A stretch of 64,000 bases of DNA from Marchantia polymorpha subsp. ruderalis (lineage: Eukaryota; Streptophyta; Marchantiopsida; Marchantiales; Marchantiaceae): positions 3,512,001-3,576,000 of the forward strand of contig AP031354.1 of NCBI GenBank assembly GCA_037833965.1. The letters are read 5' to 3'. The notes under the pieces were generated by a model. It saw only the letters and a list, made by a program, of their open reading frames with translations. It did no database searches and had not been told where the DNA came from. Numbering within the stretch: the stretch's first letter is position 1; each line of letters begins with the position of its first letter. Positions 33,539-46,857 of this stretch are shown in pieces. The position numbers and the translations under genes were made by a program.

Positions 33539-36500
33539 GATCGAGTAGAAGGTGCTAATTACTTCTATGTAGCAGGAATGGTATTTTTCGTGGTTCTCGT
33601 TCGGGATCTGTAAGAAAAGGCAAGGTCAGCCACGATGGTATTAAATTGGACCTCATGTAAAACCGTGGCTGTGTTGCTAATTTCGCTGTGAGGGACACAA
33701 CCCATGTGGGCAGACATGTACTCGTTTTGGCTGGGTGGGTGGAAGGCTGTGTGCCATAGATGAAAGTCATGGAGGATCTGTTTGGGGAGACAGGAAGAGC
33801 TCTCGAGTGCAGGCTGAACACATTTTCCTTCTACTCACATGTACGCGAGTCTAATGAAGATGTGTCTTGCAAGCATTCTGCAACCAAGGAGATCGGTCTT
33901 TCTGAAACGTCCTCTGAATCATTGGGCATGGATAGTTCTTCCCTATTTAATTTGCATCCTACCGCAGAATATCCGCGGGGAACAAAAACTGAATGATATT
34001 GCGCAAATCGAGAGGAAAATGTTGAAATTGTAGCAACTTTCCTTGCACCCTACGCTGGACACAGTTCGCCTTGATTTTTTAAAAATTTCTTCGATTGATT
34101 GTTTGATTATTTGTACATCTCTATTGTTGATAGCTTTCTCATATTCTCACCACTGGATATGTCTCGACTTGGTATATCTATTTTTACACACTTAGACGAA
34201 TTTTATTCGTGGGAGCACAAACATCCGAGATTGACGAAAAAGCACTTTCACATCTTCACATAAACTTGTAAAGACGTAACGACCAAGACATGGTCCAATG
34301 TTACAGAAATATAACCAAGTTGAAACATGATGTTACCAATACCAATTCTAACAACATGAGATATAGACTTAATACACATTTTCTTTAGAATGATTCTCGT
34401 GATTTAAAGGATCTAAGAGATTCGATGCCATGGACGTAAACGAGACAAGAAACCCCAACTGTCCTTCCAAGGTTAGTGGCTCTAACTTTACTATTCTATA
34501 GATTGGATACAAACCCCTACCCTAGGGCAAAGGTTTTCAATTAATGTTTGTAGCAAGTGACCCCAAAAAAAAATCGGCAATTTGTTCGTGTATAAGTGTC
34601 GGTATGAAAGAGTTTAGTAACATAATGAAACCACTGATTGAACTTATACTTCATTTCTCTTCATCTGTTATTTCGAGCATAAGTCTTAAGCATATGTGTT
34701 GGAAAAGAATATAGCAAACTTTCATGCTTCACTTTGTATTTTCGATTAAATGTAAGATATAATTATTTACATTGTTGTAGTTAATGATATTGCTTATTCA
34801 TTCTTTTACGAAAGTAAGAATTCCAAGAAAAATTAATTGTAATTTTTAAGCAGCATGTGTCTAAAATATAATCATTGATCAAATATTTTCATTATTTTTC
34901 AGCTACAACATATACTACTTAAATAGATTTGAGCACTACATTTCTATTTGCATTAATATAACATTCTACCTTGAGTAAATTTTCATCAAAAAAATACAAT
35001 AGTTACAATTGAATAAGAATTACATACTGAGAATGTTCAACTTTCATTATTCATATGACAAAGATGAAAGGTAGATTTCATGTATAAGAATAGAATTTAA
35101 CATTTCTTTCAAGGCAAAGGAGACTCTGTCATTTTTTATTAATACATGAAATATTTTCTTCGCACATATTATCAACATCAATGCTATCGATGTATGCTTA
35201 AATTCATCTATAAGTAGTTCTTTGACAACTAGTGCAATTTGTTAAAATCAATATATGAGATCATAACTTGGATTTATGATATTATATAATTTTGACAAGT
35301 AGCTTGATTAATCTATTACAATTGATTGAAAGTTTTTACTTTTTGTCCTTTATTTGTGATTTTTTCTATAATCATTAAAAAAGGTATTGAAAATCATTTG
35401 AATTTATCAGCTGACAAAAATGGATGCCCAAGTAGTTTAGAGATATTTTAGATTTTGATAAGAAATATCTAATATAATGTTAGGCAGAATATATCTGAAG
35501 ATCAAAAACTATACAAGAGATTTGTAGTATTTTTGCTGCAAATGTAAGGACAAAATGTGGTGTATCACTTGCTGTTGATGAAATAAAAAAAAACATAAAA
35601 TAAATGTAAAACGATATGAGTTACTTCATAAAATAAGCATATAGTTTCTTCTATCTCATAATAAATTTATTCAACAGATTTATGTAGGGTTCTTTGACAT
35701 GGATACAAATGCATTAACGATACTTGATATAAGTTACATTTCATTCTGACATGATTCCGAAATGTAATGCCATAATGGATATTTCAATGCCTATAACGGA
35801 AGCCAATCTAATTTATATTTGATATTGACAAGTAGATGTGTACAAAAGTTGAAATAAAGTGAAATCCATGAATTCTTCAATTCCTTTGTGAAATTCATAA
35901 AAAGACATTCAAATTTCTACATACGTGTCGAATTAGTGACAGAGAGAGGAAGAAAGAAAAACAAGTCTTACATTTTGGAATTGTGGGTAGCGATATCCAA
36001 ACTGTTAGGTGTAAGTGGATGAGAACTTAGAGAGTCGAAAAGCCTCGAGGATTTTAGGTTTGCCAGAAAATACAAATTCCACACATCAGTCCTGAGAACA
36101 GCCTCCTCGACTCTGGGAGTCCTCTAGTGGTGACGAAGAAACTTTGTGATGACTTGAGGAGGGATAAAGAGGGGTCGAATCAGCAAGAACCCGTAAGCTA
36201 GCATTAATTCAATTGAAGAGTCTTCAATGGTGAGTGAGAGGTACTGGGGAGGTTTTGAAGGTACCATATGCCTCCGATGTATGAGATGTATGTGCAACAA
36301 AAAGTGATCACACCTGAAAAAAGAAATCCAAAGTCCTTACTACTGTTGACTCACAATCAACTTTCCCAATAACCTGATAAAGTATTGATTGGAAACAAGA
36401 AAGGTAAAAGGCACTTCTGTTAGTGGATACAATAATATTTTAAGCAATATTACTAAAAGATAGTCACTCAAATGGTGAAAATACAATCCTTTCCACAATA

Positions 36501-37148
36501 TAGATGATTTTAACGCTATATGTAGATTCAATTTGTATATATGACTTATGTGCATTTTGAGATCAATGAATTTTTTTACAGTGTACACTAGATAAGGAAT
36601 GGAGACAAAACGTCTATGCAACCGAAAACAGTTTATAATCACCACTCACAGAAGATTCCTCATCTTAATAAATTTGAACATATTTCAAAAGTCCACTTTA
36701 AAACTAAGTGGCAAAGAAAGCCGAGGAATAATATCCAGTCCATTTTTCTATTTCAAATTTGATCTAAACTAGTGGAGAAGCAAATCCAACTTATGAAGGA
36801 GATAATTGCCTCCAAATCCTTTACAGAGTATATGGCGTGAGAAAATAATTTCCGTGGCAATTATCTGATATCGGAAGATGAGTCGGTCCGAGTCACAGAC
36901 TGCAGTGATATTCCGGCACCGGACGGGAATCGATCCGGGCCCAGAATATGGGAAATACAGCAGAGAGCGCGTCGTGCGCCGTTGGCAAGGAAATCAGCAA
37001 ATTAGGGCAGGGGAGGGAACAGGAAGGCTAGGGTTTGTTATTTGGGTCGCGGGGTTCGACGTCGTCCGGTCTTTTGCTCGCGTTCTCGGATCGAGAGTAG
37101 GAATTTCGTCGTCACGGACAGCAGCACGAACAGCACGCAGCAGCAGCC
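33539..37148. other. Intergenic, mostly AT-rich
   Basis: 33540-34030 is the 3' flank of the acyltransferase gene. 34030-36850 is AT-rich without a credible gene. From about 36870 GC rises and the RPL22 promoter begins. Confidence 0.6.
36938..37036 (+). promoter_or_regulatory. Site II-like and telo-box elements upstream of RPL22
   Basis: GGCCCA at 36938-36943 is the reverse complement of the site II core TGGGCC, and TAGGGTTT at 37029-37036 is a telo-box in reverse (AAACCCTA). They lie about 210 and 115 bp before the start codon. The pairing of these two elements is the known hallmark of plant ribosomal protein and cell-proliferation gene promoters (TCP and telomere-repeat-binding-like factors). 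Confidence 0.6.
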
Positions 37149-37755
37149 ATGGCTCCCTTCCTCGCCAGAAAGCCTGCCGCTGGGGCAACGAAGGGTAAGA
37201 AGAAGGCTGCCACTTACACGATCGACTGCGGCAAGCCGGTCGAGGACAAGATTATGGACATCGCCTCGTTCGAAAAGTTCCTCCACGACAGGATCAAGGT
37301 CGGAGGAAAGGCTGGTGTTCTTGGAGATGCTGTCACCATCACCCGCGAGAAGAACAAGGTCAGCGTTACCGCCGAGATCGCTTTCTCCAAGAGGTACGTG
37401 CCACAAACCCTTCTTGAGTTCCCGGCCGCATTTCTTTCTAAATCTAACTTTGCTGGACGTCCCGAACTCACATAACGAAACCTAAATTTGAACAATATGT
37501 TGTAGCTCACCTCTGTTCATGTGTCTGGCGTTTAGATAGAATGCTCATTCGTATCTGTTGTTGTCATGCCCACCATTACTGGTATTAATCGTACTTTGTG
37601 GATGTTGTAGATACCTGAAGTACCTCACGAAGAAGTACCTGAAGCAGCACAACGTCAGGGATTGGATGCGTGTGGTTGCTCACAACAAGGATAGGAACGC
37701 GTACGAGTTAAGATACTTCAACATTGCGGAGAATGAGGCTGAGGATGACGAGTAA
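37149..37755 (+). CDS. RPL22: 60S ribosomal protein L22 (eL22)
   Basis: Two exons, 37149-37393 and 37611-37755, joined AAGAG|GTACGT...TTGTAG|ATACC in frame give 129 aa. The protein has the plant N-terminus ([21 protein letters not shown]), then [28 protein letters not shown], the RNA-binding core [18 protein letters not shown] in pieces, and [21 protein letters not shown] with an acidic C-terminus NEAEDDE. All of this is typical of eL22 of the large cytosolic subunit. Length is normal (about 124-130 aa). The upstream telo-box and site II element fit a ribosomal protein gene. It looks intact and expressed. Confidence 0.96.
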
Positions 37756-40700
37756 ATTTTAGGGATCAGATTTCAAAAGTTCATGGCAATGTGCCTCTGA
37801 AATTTAATACCGGTGATTTATGTAGATTATCAGCGCGTGTGTTACGCGTACATAAAGAGCACGTTTTAACTCCACTTTCACAGCAACTCATTGCTGATGA
37901 AGTCTGCGAGATCTTATTCGCAAAGGTGGAGACGGAGAAACTCAAATTTTGGGCAAACTTTGGAGATGTGTTCCACGAGTTGAGTTGTAAGCCGGTATTT
38001 CCAAGACCTGTCGATGGAGTTATGACACACGAGGGTGATACCCTTAAGTTCACTGCTTGCAATCAGAATTTTCACAGATCAGTGTCACTGGGCAGGTGCT
38101 TCTTGTGTTTCACTTCTGTTTCTCCTCCTGCTTGGTACAGTGTTCTGTGTTAGTAAGGTACATTGAAGGCCCCAGAAATTTCCTGCGTGAGAACCAGTTC
38201 CTTTAGTAATCGTGTATGTCATTCCACGATCTTCATTTGCGGACTCATGATGCTTACTCGCACATCGCTCTATCCAGGTAAGTTTCTTGTAGGACGGATG
38301 GAAATGTAAACATTTTATTGTTTTTAGAACTGACGCTGAACGTTTTTCGTAAATGATTTGGTTGTGTCTTGACTAGTAACTTGAAGGGTTTCTCAAACGC
38401 TTTGGGATGGGATAGTGTCGTTATTTTGTTATGCACACTAAGGTGAAAAATATAGTATAGTGAGCACGCTTAGTACCCGGGAATCCAGCTTTAGATCTGT
38501 TCGGCTTAGTATAATCACTCACACTCGAAGTCATGTAAGATTTAGGTCTGTTAGTGTAGCAATGTCGGCAGGAAGATAAAACGAGGCTTTAACTTTCTTG
38601 AACTGAAAGTAACGAACAATCTAGTTGTATAATTTTTCACGTTGCTTAAAGCTCTCATTACACGGATTCGCAGAATTATGTGAAGATGTTCCCCCAGCTT
38701 GTGTTGTAGTACAATTGTGATCAACATTATCACCAGAGAAAAATGTTAGAAATTTGGATCACATTACTCACATATGGGACTGAGTGATCAAATCTAGCCC
38801 TCGAGAAGTTATCATCCGTGGACTTCATGAACGATTTGGGAAATTAATGGAGCTTGACCTTAGCAGTGATAGTACTGAGTATGTTCTAGTGTACGTCGTC
38901 AGTAACTCATTTGATAACTAGGTTATCAGGTGAACCTAAATTTGGAGTACAGAGCTTCTAGTTGTGTGGCTGTACGAAAGGAAAACTATCTAGATTTAGT
39001 AGTTAAGTGGTGAAGGATCTAGACTGCCTGTAGGTAGGTCTGTTAAATATGCTAGAACATTTGCCCTATAGTTGCCACCTCTATCAAGCAGTCTGATAAA
39101 CTAGGTTTGTTGTGCTTTGTGACTTCAAACTATAGTCTCCACAATGGTATGCAGGGTTATGTATAAATAGGGAATTCCTACTTAAGCTGCAGGAAGGAAA
39201 CTGCGAAAATTACAATTATGCAAAGGTGTGACACCCCCTCAGTAAGATTAGCACGTACTGTGTAGTTGACTGCATGTAGTTGAATTTGTTTGTCAAACGT
39301 CATAACGCAAGTCTTTGTATACATTGTGTCTAGGTAGGATATTGTATAGGATAAACTCATTGTTCGTAACTTCATGTCCTGAGGCATTATTTACGAAGAG
39401 GAAGTACCAAATCAGTAGTATTATTGTTGTGCGCGGACAGTACATTACACAAATGTATGCGTATGAAACAACCCGCATCGCCCAAGATATAATATCTTGT
39501 AAATTTCAAACTAAACTGTCTACTAGCCAAAAAAATAGGATCGTGTATTTAGGCCAAATTTTGAAGGAAGTGTATGTGTCCAGTAAGAACGTTGCCAAGC
39601 TAAGTGATCATGTACTGCCATGCTACGGATTTCCGGTAAACCACACTTGACCAAGTCAAGGTTGGTCGATTCCAATCGGCTTTCAAAGTGCAAACGTCTA
39701 AATCACCACTTAGGTTTTAGAGCAACTAAACAAAACTGGTCAATATTTTCACTCTGTAAAAGCTTCATGTCTGCACCAAAGCCGAATGTTACACGATAAA
39801 TCTATGCAGCCCGGAGGTTTGAACGATGACTTAGCCACAGAAAGATTACTACTCTCGCCATCAGATTGGGACACCTTCGGCCAGAGAAAATGCTGAAACC
39901 TAGCCATGTTTTGACTTCAAGTAAGCAACCTCAGACACTTCATCTTAGAAATGGCTATAAAATAAATGTCTCAAAATCGGAGTGTCATCTACAATGATGG
40001 TTGAATGTAAATGAAACTGCAAACTGACAACAATCTGTGTCCATAAATTCAACAAGTACATGTCCTAAACCTCAGATTTAGAAATACGATTCTGACCTGC
40101 AAATGTCAAACTCCACCTCCAGTGAAGCAAAAATATTGCATACATGATATTTTCCATCTGGCACTATCACCTCACGAAAAATCTTCTAAAGTTCACCAGA
40201 CCCCGTGCGACCGAACGTATCCATAATCTCAAAATGGCTCGATACAACATTTCTTGTCACAATGGTCGAGGATTACACTTCACGTACACAAAGCTTGATC
40301 TTAAGATCATTGACGATTGTTAAGAAATTGAAGACTAAATTAAAACTGACTAGTCAAAGTCATAAGCATTTGATGTATCAGCAGGGTATGGTTGACTCAA
40401 GTGTCATGGAAATAGACGATCTCGCTAAGCTTAAATGAATACCAGTAAATACAAATATAAATGCCTTGCTTTAATTCTAATCCAAATTATACATCAATGT
40501 AGATTTTAATGGTAATCGGAGGTTTTCAATAGCTATAACATTTGATGCTGTAGGATAATTTATTTTTGACCATAGAATGCATTGGAAGAGTATGAAAGAT
40601 ATGCAAAGTGTGATAGAAATTTACTCCAATCCAAGTCACTCATCATTAAAAGATTTGTTCTTCAAATGAGTTGTGATGTGCATCCACAAGAAAAGGAATC

Positions 40701-41264
40701 ACATCCAAGGCCTTCTACATCCAACAATATTTGAAAACAATATATAAAGAGATGAAATATGATGATCAAGTACAAGATGACAAATAATAAAACAGACAAT
40801 CGAAATCTATACATCTTCAATTTAATTATATCCAAAATACTGAATTATTAAGAACCAAGAAAAATCAAGTAAATCTAATTGATCATGACATGTCATGAAT
40901 TCATATAGTGGATGTCAAAAAAATCTACTTTTGAAGAATTGATTCAGTGTTTTTTTATAGTTTTACTTTAATGTATTTCTTGAAGTATTATGATAAGTCC
41001 TACTTACTCAATATATACTAAAGTATATAAGTACAAATTTATTTCAATATTAAATTTTCTCATTATGCATGTATCTTCCATGAGAGATACATTGATATCA
41101 TCACTGGCATAGATGTATCAACTCTTTTTCTTTTGATCTTGAAATATATATTTAAGAAGTTATCACCAAACATATCATTAAAAATTTATATATCTTTCCA
41201 AGAGTAAATTTTTTTTATCAACATAACAGAACATAACAACAACATAATTTTTTAACCAATTATA

Positions 41265-41266
41265 CA

Positions 41267-41297
<31 letters not shown>

Positions 41298-41298
41298 A
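41265..41298. repeat. (TAAA)n microsatellite
   Basis: About eight TAAA units seen directly. Confidence 0.95.
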
Positions 41299-41658
41299 CA
41301 CGATATTTTGCTGTAATACATGTGATATTGAATTATAGAGATACAATTAAAATAATTTTTTTATAAAAATTGAATATTTTGTATTATATTGAACATCTTA
41401 ACAATACAGAGAGTTAAGTTCTTAGAATACAAATATTTCAAACCTGTTAATAAATTTTTAAAAACCTAAATTTTTTTATTTACCATACTTACATTTACAA
41501 AAGACGTAAAAATATATGTACATCTTGTAATAAAACTATTATCTGAAATTTATAAATGTATTTAATTTTATAAATGTATTTAATTTTATAAATAAAATAA
41601 ATTATTATAAAAATTAAAAATATTGTTGAAATTTTTAAAAAACTATTTTTGGATTTTA

Positions 41659-41682
41659 ATATATATATATATATATATATAT
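41659..41682. repeat. (AT)12 microsatellite
   Basis: Uninterrupted AT dinucleotides seen directly. Confidence 0.95.
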
Positions 41683-43379
41683 GAATGAAAAAAAATTTCT
41701 TTGGAATTTATTTCAGATAAAATGATATAATTTAAATATCGTTCTATTTTAGTAACATAACTAGAATCTAAATGCATGAGATTCATAATATTGAAGTAAT
41801 CTGACATAATTTATCATGTGAGTTTTAATACATTAGTAATTAAAAGTTATAATTTGTCTTCTTTAACTTTAGTAATTTTGACTAGATCTATTTTTACCAT
41901 ATGAAAATGAACTGCAAAGTTTTTACAGAACACAAAATAAGATTTTGAGAAATCTTGATTTTGTGTGATTCGAGTACATAATTGTGTTCAGTTTTTGTTT
42001 ATTTTGGCGTGCACTTTTTTTGCATGTTTTTCAGCTAGATATGGAGAAAAATATGAAGAAATTAAATAATGAGTGAAAGTTTAGAATGAGAATTATATGC
42101 AAAGGTTTTTTACAAGTGATCTGAACAAATACTATGTTTCAATCTGGGCTATCAGTTCTGGGTGTGATAGGTGTGATAAAAGATTAATGAACCCTTGATT
42201 ATTACAAAAAATTGAGAGATCATACTTAGTAACAAATTGGATGCACAAGTTAATCTTGAAACAAACAGATCTTATTTTGTGCATAAATGATTACCAGTAG
42301 ATTGTTGTAATAGTTGCATTCTTTCACAATCTAACTTTGATTTTTGTAATGCATAGGACAAGATCAAAGTTTTCTTCCACATTTGAATTGAAAATGAGAA
42401 TTACGAACTTTGATAACAATAATAACCTGGTCATAAAAATACGTTTTTTTCTTGAATCATTTAAGTAATTTGCATTAACTCTAACTATGTCAACATACAA
42501 TTTTTCCAGCAATAAAATAATTTTGTAACAGTTTAGATTTCATTTCAGCAAAGGTACATGTTCCAAACCATAAAGATTACATTCTTGAAACATAAAAAAA
42601 AAACCAAAGATAAAAGAAAGTCATGATTAAGTTAAGTAGCACGTAGTTTATAATTAAATAATAATTTAAACCTTGTTTTGTAAAAAATGATGTCATTGTG
42701 AATTTAGAGTCAAAATGAAGATCAAGAAAAAAATGACATATTTATATTCAAGAAAATTTAAAAATTTGATCATATTTTATTTTCATGGTTAACATTGTAT
42801 AATTTCATTTCATTTTTAAATACAAAAACTGATGATATATATATAAAGAATTATATAAATTCACAATGTAAATATTAGGAGGTTTTTGTTGATTTTATTT
42901 TATTTTTGCTTTATGGTTGTTGCTTTGAGCAACAATATTTTATGGATAATATTTTATAAATGCTGATTTTTAATCTTTGCTACTGCAAAGCACAATCTTC
43001 TTTCTTTAACATTAAAAAAGTTAAAATAGATTTTTTTGTAGATTAAAACCATAAGGTGTTATAAAATATTCAATGGAAAAAAAAATGCATAATGTTTTAT
43101 GCATGAATTTCAAAGAAACTTTGTTACTTCTCATATCATTTTTTCAAAATTATAATTTGAATAAAATAATAATTAATTTTATAAAAATTAATTTCTAAAT
43201 TTTATTATATTTTCAAAGTAATGATGAAATTGAATGAAGAAAAAATATTATAATCTGTGACTCATATCAATATGATAATGGTAATGGTAAATTGTAATAA
43301 ATCAAGTCCAATAGATCCGAAGGTTCAAAAGGCTAAAAAACACAAAACAAATCATACTATCGCTCTTAAGGGGAAACCT

Positions 43380-45560
43380 CTATATAGCAACAAGAGCAGT
43401 ATAGCGACAACTGATAACATCTCTAAAGTAGCAACCTAAATTGTAAGTCTTGAGCTGCAATAGGTAATAAAAATTCTTTACAACAATCTTATGAGTCGTT
43501 CTAATATCAATATATTTAGTACAAGTAAGAAACACATGCTCTTTGTATCCTATAATCTTGCTCTCACATACACTGCAGAAACGTTCATTTACGTTAATGT
43601 GTTGCCATTGTTCTTCCTCAATCTGTAAAATGTGAGATCCCGTTCTATGTCGTGCAATAATATGACATAAAAAAGTAGAAATCCCAGCAAGAAAATATCC
43701 TTGTTGACAGTAAATAAGCATAGGATTTACAAGAAGGTTGTTGAACTACATTCTGGTGCTAGGTCTACTTCAAAGAATGTTGAGAATTTTATGTTGTAGA
43801 TGTTGGCGAAGTGCCAATGGTTGCATGTCCCAAAATCGTTTCTCCACATTCCATTTTGACTAAGCCACCACATCTAAAAACCACCCTTTGAGATGTGTGT
43901 CTTGTAAAGTTTGATGAGTAAGTCGATAAAAATTAAGAAATTTTACTCGTGCAATGTAATTGATGGTCAAATAGAAAGCTTCAACCTCATTAGAAAAAAA
44001 CATGATTCCGCCATGAAGATGTCATAGGGGATTTGGTTTCTCAACCCAAGTTCTTCTTGAAGTAATATCTTCTGAATCTTTTTCAAACATTCACATCTTC
44101 TCTTCTTACAACCAGGATCCCATACTTGGATACCGTATAAAATCATTGGCAACACTGGAGTATAAACTAAAAACTTCAAGGTTTTTGAGATACAAGATGA
44201 GCTCTTCTACATCTATTTAAGAGTGAATGGAGAGCTTTGTAACTAGCTTTTACTTTCTTTTGCACACAATGAACCCAACTGTAATCGTGAGAAAAATCAA
44301 TGCCTAAGTATTTGTAAACCTTCATTTGTTCCAACTCTAGTTCTTTAAAACAGAATTTTTTTTTGAATGTAGTGCCAACTATGATGATTTTTTATTTCTC
44401 CAAGTTGATCTCCATCTCATTCTTAGTATAGAAGTTTGCTAATTTGTCAAGAAGTTTTTGTAAACTAATAGCATCATGTGCTAATAAGACGATATCATAT
44501 GCATACAAGAGAGCTTTGATATAAAGTTTTCAAGCTTAACACCTTCCTTCTCACTTTTTTCTAACCACCTTTCTATATCATCTCTGAAAATTCCGAAGAA
44601 GGTTGTAAAGAGAGTACAAACTTAAATGACTCCAATGATACTCAGGATTTTTGTTGGTTGATCAACGTTAATCTTGGCTCGAATTCAGTTGTATAACGTG
44701 GCCACTTTTCCCAAGAGATTATGCGGTACTCCTATGTATTGTAACCTTTCCCATAAAAGCTTGCGAGACATAGTGTCAAAAGCTTTCTTGAAATCTATGA
44801 AGGCACAAAATACAGCTTTACCATTGCCCTTAGATTTATTCCATAATACACAAAGAATTAGAATTTGATCAACAATGTTATATGTTGTGCAAAAATTGGT
44901 TTGAATTCTTGATCTCTTTTGGAAACACTTTGTCCATGCATTCAACTTTGATTCCAACAACTTTCCAAACAACTTTGCAAAAACACTTTCCACCATGATG
45001 GTTGGATAATTTGTCACATTTTTCCTACCTAATTTGTGGATAGGAACAATCTTCTATAATGATCAAGTTCAAAGAATACTATAGACAGAGACATCTTCTA
45101 AAACTTTGATGAGAAATATTATGATATAATCTATATTCTACTTGAGAAGTTCAACGAACACACCATCCAAATCTTCACTTTTGTCATTTGCTAATCTTCA
45201 AAGTAGAGACTTCACCTCCTCTTTAAAGAATAAACCAGGTACTGCTTCACATTTTGGCATAGAGGTAGCTTTCGGAAAGAAGTAAAGCTTTATGGCAAAA
45301 GTTAACAAGGATTCGGAATCCAAAGAGGATTTTGCAGATGGCACACCAAATCTTCTCCAAAAAAATTTAGTATCTTGCATCAGCTCTTTAGTGAGAGATT
45401 TGTGCTTTTGTCTTAAGAAAGCTCGTTTCTTAAACTTCACCCGCTGTTGTATATTCTTGTCAAAAGAAATTGACTTTGGAGATCCAAAGACCTATCAGCA
45501 ACTCTCGTCCTTGCTAGCGTGCAATCAGAGCCAAACCACCCACTACAAGGCAATCTCCTA
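43380..45560 (-). mobile_element. LINE-type non-LTR retrotransposon, dead copy
   Basis: Minus-strand pieces of a LINE ORF2 in the right order. 45198-45440 is the basic linker before the RT. 44685-45017 contains the RT palm start FIDFKKAFDTMSRKLLWERL with its catalytic Asp. At 44494-44505 the catalytic box reads YAYD instead of YADD, followed by DIVLLA and the 'NLEK.K' and 'YKYLGIDF' helices. 43967-44179 has PVLPMILYGIQVWDP, a usual post-RT block. 43380-43721 ends with a C-X2-C-X9-H-X4-C knuckle (FCSVC...HVFLTC). Many stops and shifts separate the pieces. An endonuclease domain is not clear; 45560-46200 may hold its remains. I see no clear target duplication or A-tail. Confidence 0.85.
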
Positions 45561-46226
45561 GTCTTTCTTTTGCTTTGTCCTAGAAAGAACTTAGACGCAT
45601 AATTTTTGAGCAGTTCTATGAATTGTAAATTGGCTATATGTGGGTCTTGGCTCCAATCAGTGTGTTTCAGGAGATCTTACAAATGTGTAGGATAAAGATC
45701 TTTTTTACAAGATAGTAAGCGGAAATTGAGAAAAGATAGAAAAAGTTGGTAGATTGAGGAAATAATCGTTTTTGATATTGATAAGGTAAAAACGAGAGTT
45801 GCATGATCGAACTCAGATTGAGGAATTAAGAACTTTGAAAGTAGAAATAAAAGAACTACTAACTGATGAAAATAGAAAAAAATCTACCATGTTAGCATCA
45901 AAAGAGGAGAAACATGTATTGGATTGAGAGTTGAAAAAGCAATAGATTCAATTAAGTACTTTCAAGTTACAAGAGGCTCCAAAAATCAATAAATGTTCTG
46001 TCAAAAAGTTTGTAGAAGGATCGGCAGACTGTCTAGATCATTGACTATTTTCAATTTCTTCAAAAGTAAAAGAGGTCAAAGAGCTATTGAATTGAGTGAA
46101 TTGGGTAGAATGTATGCGAGCATTGAAGTCACTAGCTAGAAAGACATTTCCTTTGCTCTAATATTGAGGACATCTCTAATGAGTCGATAAAATGATTGAC
46201 TTTGGTTGCAAAAACGTGTGTAGTAG
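45561..46226. other. Stretch between LINE and MITE
   Basis: No intact gene. Weak protein-like traces on either strand (a coiled-coil-like plus-strand stretch near 45820-45960, endonuclease-like minus-strand bits near 45600 and 46150) are broken by stops and probably belong to the LINE's 5' part or another decayed element. Confidence 0.4.
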
Positions 46227-46767
46227 GTAGGCCTCGGCAAGGTAAGGTAAAAGTTAACCGGGTAAGCCATGGGTATCTACCTTTACCCTACCTTTTACCT
46301 TACTCGTGTCACTATAGTCTACCTTTACCCTTTACTTCTACCTCAAGATAATTACCGGGTTACCCGATACGAATTCTAAAAGATTCAAACACTACTTTTA
46401 CATCAGGGTTACCGGGTAATTACCCTATTACCTCTATCCTAAAGGGCAAAAGATCAGGGTTACCCAGGAAATTACCCTATTTCCTCTACCCTAAAGGTTA
46501 AAAGGTAAAGGTAATTTACTTGTTTAGTACAGTTTACCTAGATCGTTTCAGTAGAATGTGCAGAATTGTATTTTGAATAATTTTGAGAATGATCTTATTT
46601 TTGTTTTTCGCGGTTAAGAGGGTTACCCGGTAATTACCGGGTAACCTATATGGCTCTACCTTTACCTTACTTTTACCCTACCCTATAGCCAAACCTCTAC
46701 CTTTACCCTTAACTTTTACCCTTTTACCGGTTAAACCCCAAAGGTTACCTTACCTTGTCGAGGCCTA
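46227..46767. mobile_element. hAT-type MITE (non-autonomous DNA transposon)
   Basis: A 541-bp element with terminal inverted repeats TAGGCCTCGGCAAGGTAAGG at the left and its complement (one mismatch in the first 20) at the right. It is flanked by GTAGTAGG (46219-46226) and GTAGTGGG (46768-46775), an 8-bp target duplication with one difference. Eight-base duplications and a TAGGCCTCG-type terminus point to the hAT superfamily. The interior is unusual: it is built of short TACC/GGTA words (TACCCGGTAATTACC, CCTTTACCC, AAAGGTAAAGG) and can fold on itself in many ways. There is no coding capacity, so it would depend on a transposase in trans. Confidence 0.85.
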
Positions 46768-46775
46768 GTAGTGGG

Positions 46776-46857
46776 TAAGCAGGGGCGGAGCTAGGAATTT
46801 TTTTTTGGGATAATTCTGTTACTGAATTATGTTTAAACCAAAATTCCTTTCACCCAT
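46776..46857. repeat. Possible left end of another DNA element
   Basis: Right next to the MITE, CAGGGGCGGAGCTAGG (46780-46795) followed by a T-run looks like plant hAT-like element termini that start CAGGGGCGGA. The gypsy element starts 62 bp later and could have landed inside it. A matching right end was not found beyond 54333. Confidence 0.3.

Larger units (their letters stand above)
37756..43379. other. Gene-free stretch, increasingly AT-rich
   Basis: 37756-40400 has ordinary composition with short open frames only; a 120-codon frame at 37791-38153 starts within the RPL22 3' UTR and shows no domain. 40400-43380 is very AT-rich. It holds a TAAA run at 41265-41298, an 18-bp unit (core AATGTATTTAATTTTATA) repeated in tandem at about 41551-41591, and an AT run at 41659-41682. 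Confidence 0.6.

Noticed and set aside
36900-36945. tRNA-like B box (GGATCGATTCCC on the minus strand)
   Set aside because: No A box at proper distance and no cloverleaf; it overlaps the RPL22 promoter.
37791-38153. 120-codon plus-strand open frame after RPL22
   Set aside because: It begins in the RPL22 3' UTR, shows no domain and has no splice or promoter support.
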